NCBI RefSeq assembly: GCF_019192965.1
Contig: NZ_JAHTKU010000021.1
Location: forward strand, 124,001 to 188,000
Length of the DNA: 64,000 nucleotides
Origin: Nocardioides daeguensis
GTDB taxonomy: Bacteria > Actinomycetota > Actinomycetes > Propionibacteriales > Nocardioidaceae
Reading direction: 5' to 3'
The notes below the pieces were generated by a model. It made no database searches and was not told the DNA's origin. It worked only from the letters and a program-made list of their open reading frames with translations. The translations under genes and the position numbers were made by a program. Position 1 is the stretch's first letter. Every line of letters starts with the position of its first letter. This document shows positions 63,445 through 64,000 of the stretch, in pieces.

Positions 63445-64000
63445 CAGTGCTCGCCGCCCATCTCGCCCATGTCGCCGCCCATGTCGCCGCCCATGTCGCC
63501 GCCCATGTCGCCGTTCCCCTGGGTGGCACCGTTCTGGTAGTTCTCGTCGGCGCCGGTGAACGGCTTGACCGTGGCCTCGATCGTCTTGGTCGAGCCGTCA
63601 CCCAGGGACAAGGTGATCTCGACCGTGGCACCGGCGGCCAGGGAGCGGGTGAGCCCCATCAGCATGATGTGGTCACCGCCCGGCGCCAGCTCGAGGGTCC
63701 CGCCCGCGGGCAGGACGAAGCCGCCGTCCTTGGGCTGCATCGCCATCGAGCCGTCGGCGTTCTGGACGGTCTCGTGCAGCTCGGTGAGCTCGTTGACCGT
63801 GGACGTCGCCCCGACCACCGTGATCTCACGGTCGCTGTCGTTGACCAGGACCGCGAAGGCGCCGGTCATCTTGTCCTGCTCGGTCGCGGCCTTGACCCAC
63901 GGGTCGGTGACGCCGAGTGCGTCGGCGTCGCTCGCGGCCGGTGAGGCCGAGGTGTCCGCGCTCGCGGCCCCGGTCGTGGAGTCGGCGGCGCTGGTGGAGT
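63444..64000 (-). CDS. PCu(A)C-type copper chaperone (N-terminus outside the window)
   Basis: 185 codons are visible. A Thr/Ala/Ser-rich segment (likely just after a signal peptide or lipobox) leads to the domain ITDPWVKAA-like VTDPWVKAATEQDKMTGAF. The copper motif H(M)X10MX21HXM is met by ELHETVQNADGSMAM and GGDHIMLMG. The C-terminus is a Met-rich tail, GDMGGDMGGDMGGDMGEM, then GGEH. PCu(A)C proteins deliver Cu(I) to cytochrome oxidase. It heads an operon with the Dyp peroxidase and CopC protein. Confidence 0.88.
   Translation of the reverse strand, partial: STSAADSTTGAASADTSASPAASDADALGVTDPWVKAATEQDKMTGAFAVLVNDSDREITVVGATSTVNELTELHETVQNADGSMAMQPKDGGFVLPAGGTLELAPGGDHIMLMGLTRSLAAGATVEITLSLGDGSTKTIEATVKPFTGADENYQNGATQGNGDMGGDMGGDMGGDMGEMGGEH
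63458..63512. repeat. 12-bp tandem repeat encoding a Met-rich copper-binding tail
   Basis: CATGTCGCCGCC is repeated about four times, encoding GGDM units at the C-terminus of the PCu(A)C protein. Copy-number change would keep the frame and alter the number of methionines. Confidence 0.85.

Noticed and set aside
1..64000. tRNA, rRNA, integrase or transposase genes, and known phage-defence systems
   Set aside because: None was recognised on either strand; the only defence-like sequence is the frameshifted AbiEi/DUF559-like gene, and there is no sign of a genomic island boundary.

Overview
The window is very GC-rich DNA (by eye around 70% or more), densely coding, with many ATGA/GTGA start-stop overlaps and frequent GTG starts. 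Gene content points to an actinomycete: a sigK/rskA locus arranged as in mycobacteria, mycothiol-dependent formaldehyde dehydrogenase, DUF1446 and TIGR03084-type proteins, and an AlkB fused to rubredoxin. I infer a Nocardioidaceae chromosome, most likely Nocardioides; no 16S or tRNA gene is present to prove it. No stretch longer than 300 bp lacks a gene; the longest is 45733-46017.

Region by region. 1-1.7 kb: a RimK-type glutamate ligase (partial) divergent from a retropepsin-like protease and an M14-type deacylase. 1.7-11 kb: a SigK regulon block, made of a membrane molybdopterin oxidoreductase, a fasciclin lipoprotein, sigK-rskA, an FAD oxidoreductase fused to DUF1365, two cyclopropane/tuberculostearate-type methyltransferases and a DUF1295 membrane protein. 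Two SigK-like promoters precede the oxidoreductase and the lipoprotein. 11-18 kb: a PtpB-like phosphatase, formaldehyde detoxification (MscR plus metallo-beta-lactamase hydrolase), a frameshifted AbiEi/DUF559-like gene, BrkB, an epimerase and small proteins. 18-28 kb: a minus-strand, overlapping operon with TetR control, coding for a biotin-dependent acyl-CoA carboxylase, two acyl-CoA dehydrogenases, an AtuA-like DUF1446 protein, an SRPBCC protein and a TIGR03084 protein. 28-39.8 kb: secreted proteins, SDR enzymes, a phosphotransferase, rocD, an ABC exporter, a nitrilase and an LCP ligase.

39.8-47.3 kb: beta-oxidation (fadB, fadA) divergent from a MerR regulator, a DEAD-box helicase and a CoA-transferase family III racemase; fadAB/merR and the racemase share a TGACA-N7-TGTCA operator-like palindrome. 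47.3-53 kb: an M15 peptidase lipoprotein, then alkane oxidation (P450, AlkB-rubredoxin, ferredoxin, TetR). 53-58 kb: a NarL-type two-component system, and an MMPL exporter behind a frameshifted TetR gene. 58-64 kb: glutathione peroxidase, nitroreductase, a MarR/cupin divergent pair with duplicated operators, and a copper/heme set (CopC, Dyp peroxidase, PCu(A)C; the last runs off the end).

A recurring theme is several families of short palindromic intergenic repeats (at about 3.25/58.2, 17.95/39.78, 44.17/47.24 and 24.68/54.28 kb, plus a single element at 6.8 kb). Two of these lie inside reading frames, where one joins two genes and the other encodes the N-terminus of a response regulator. Together the genes suggest a soil actinomycete invested in fatty acid, alkane and branched-chain lipid turnover and in envelope lipid modification.
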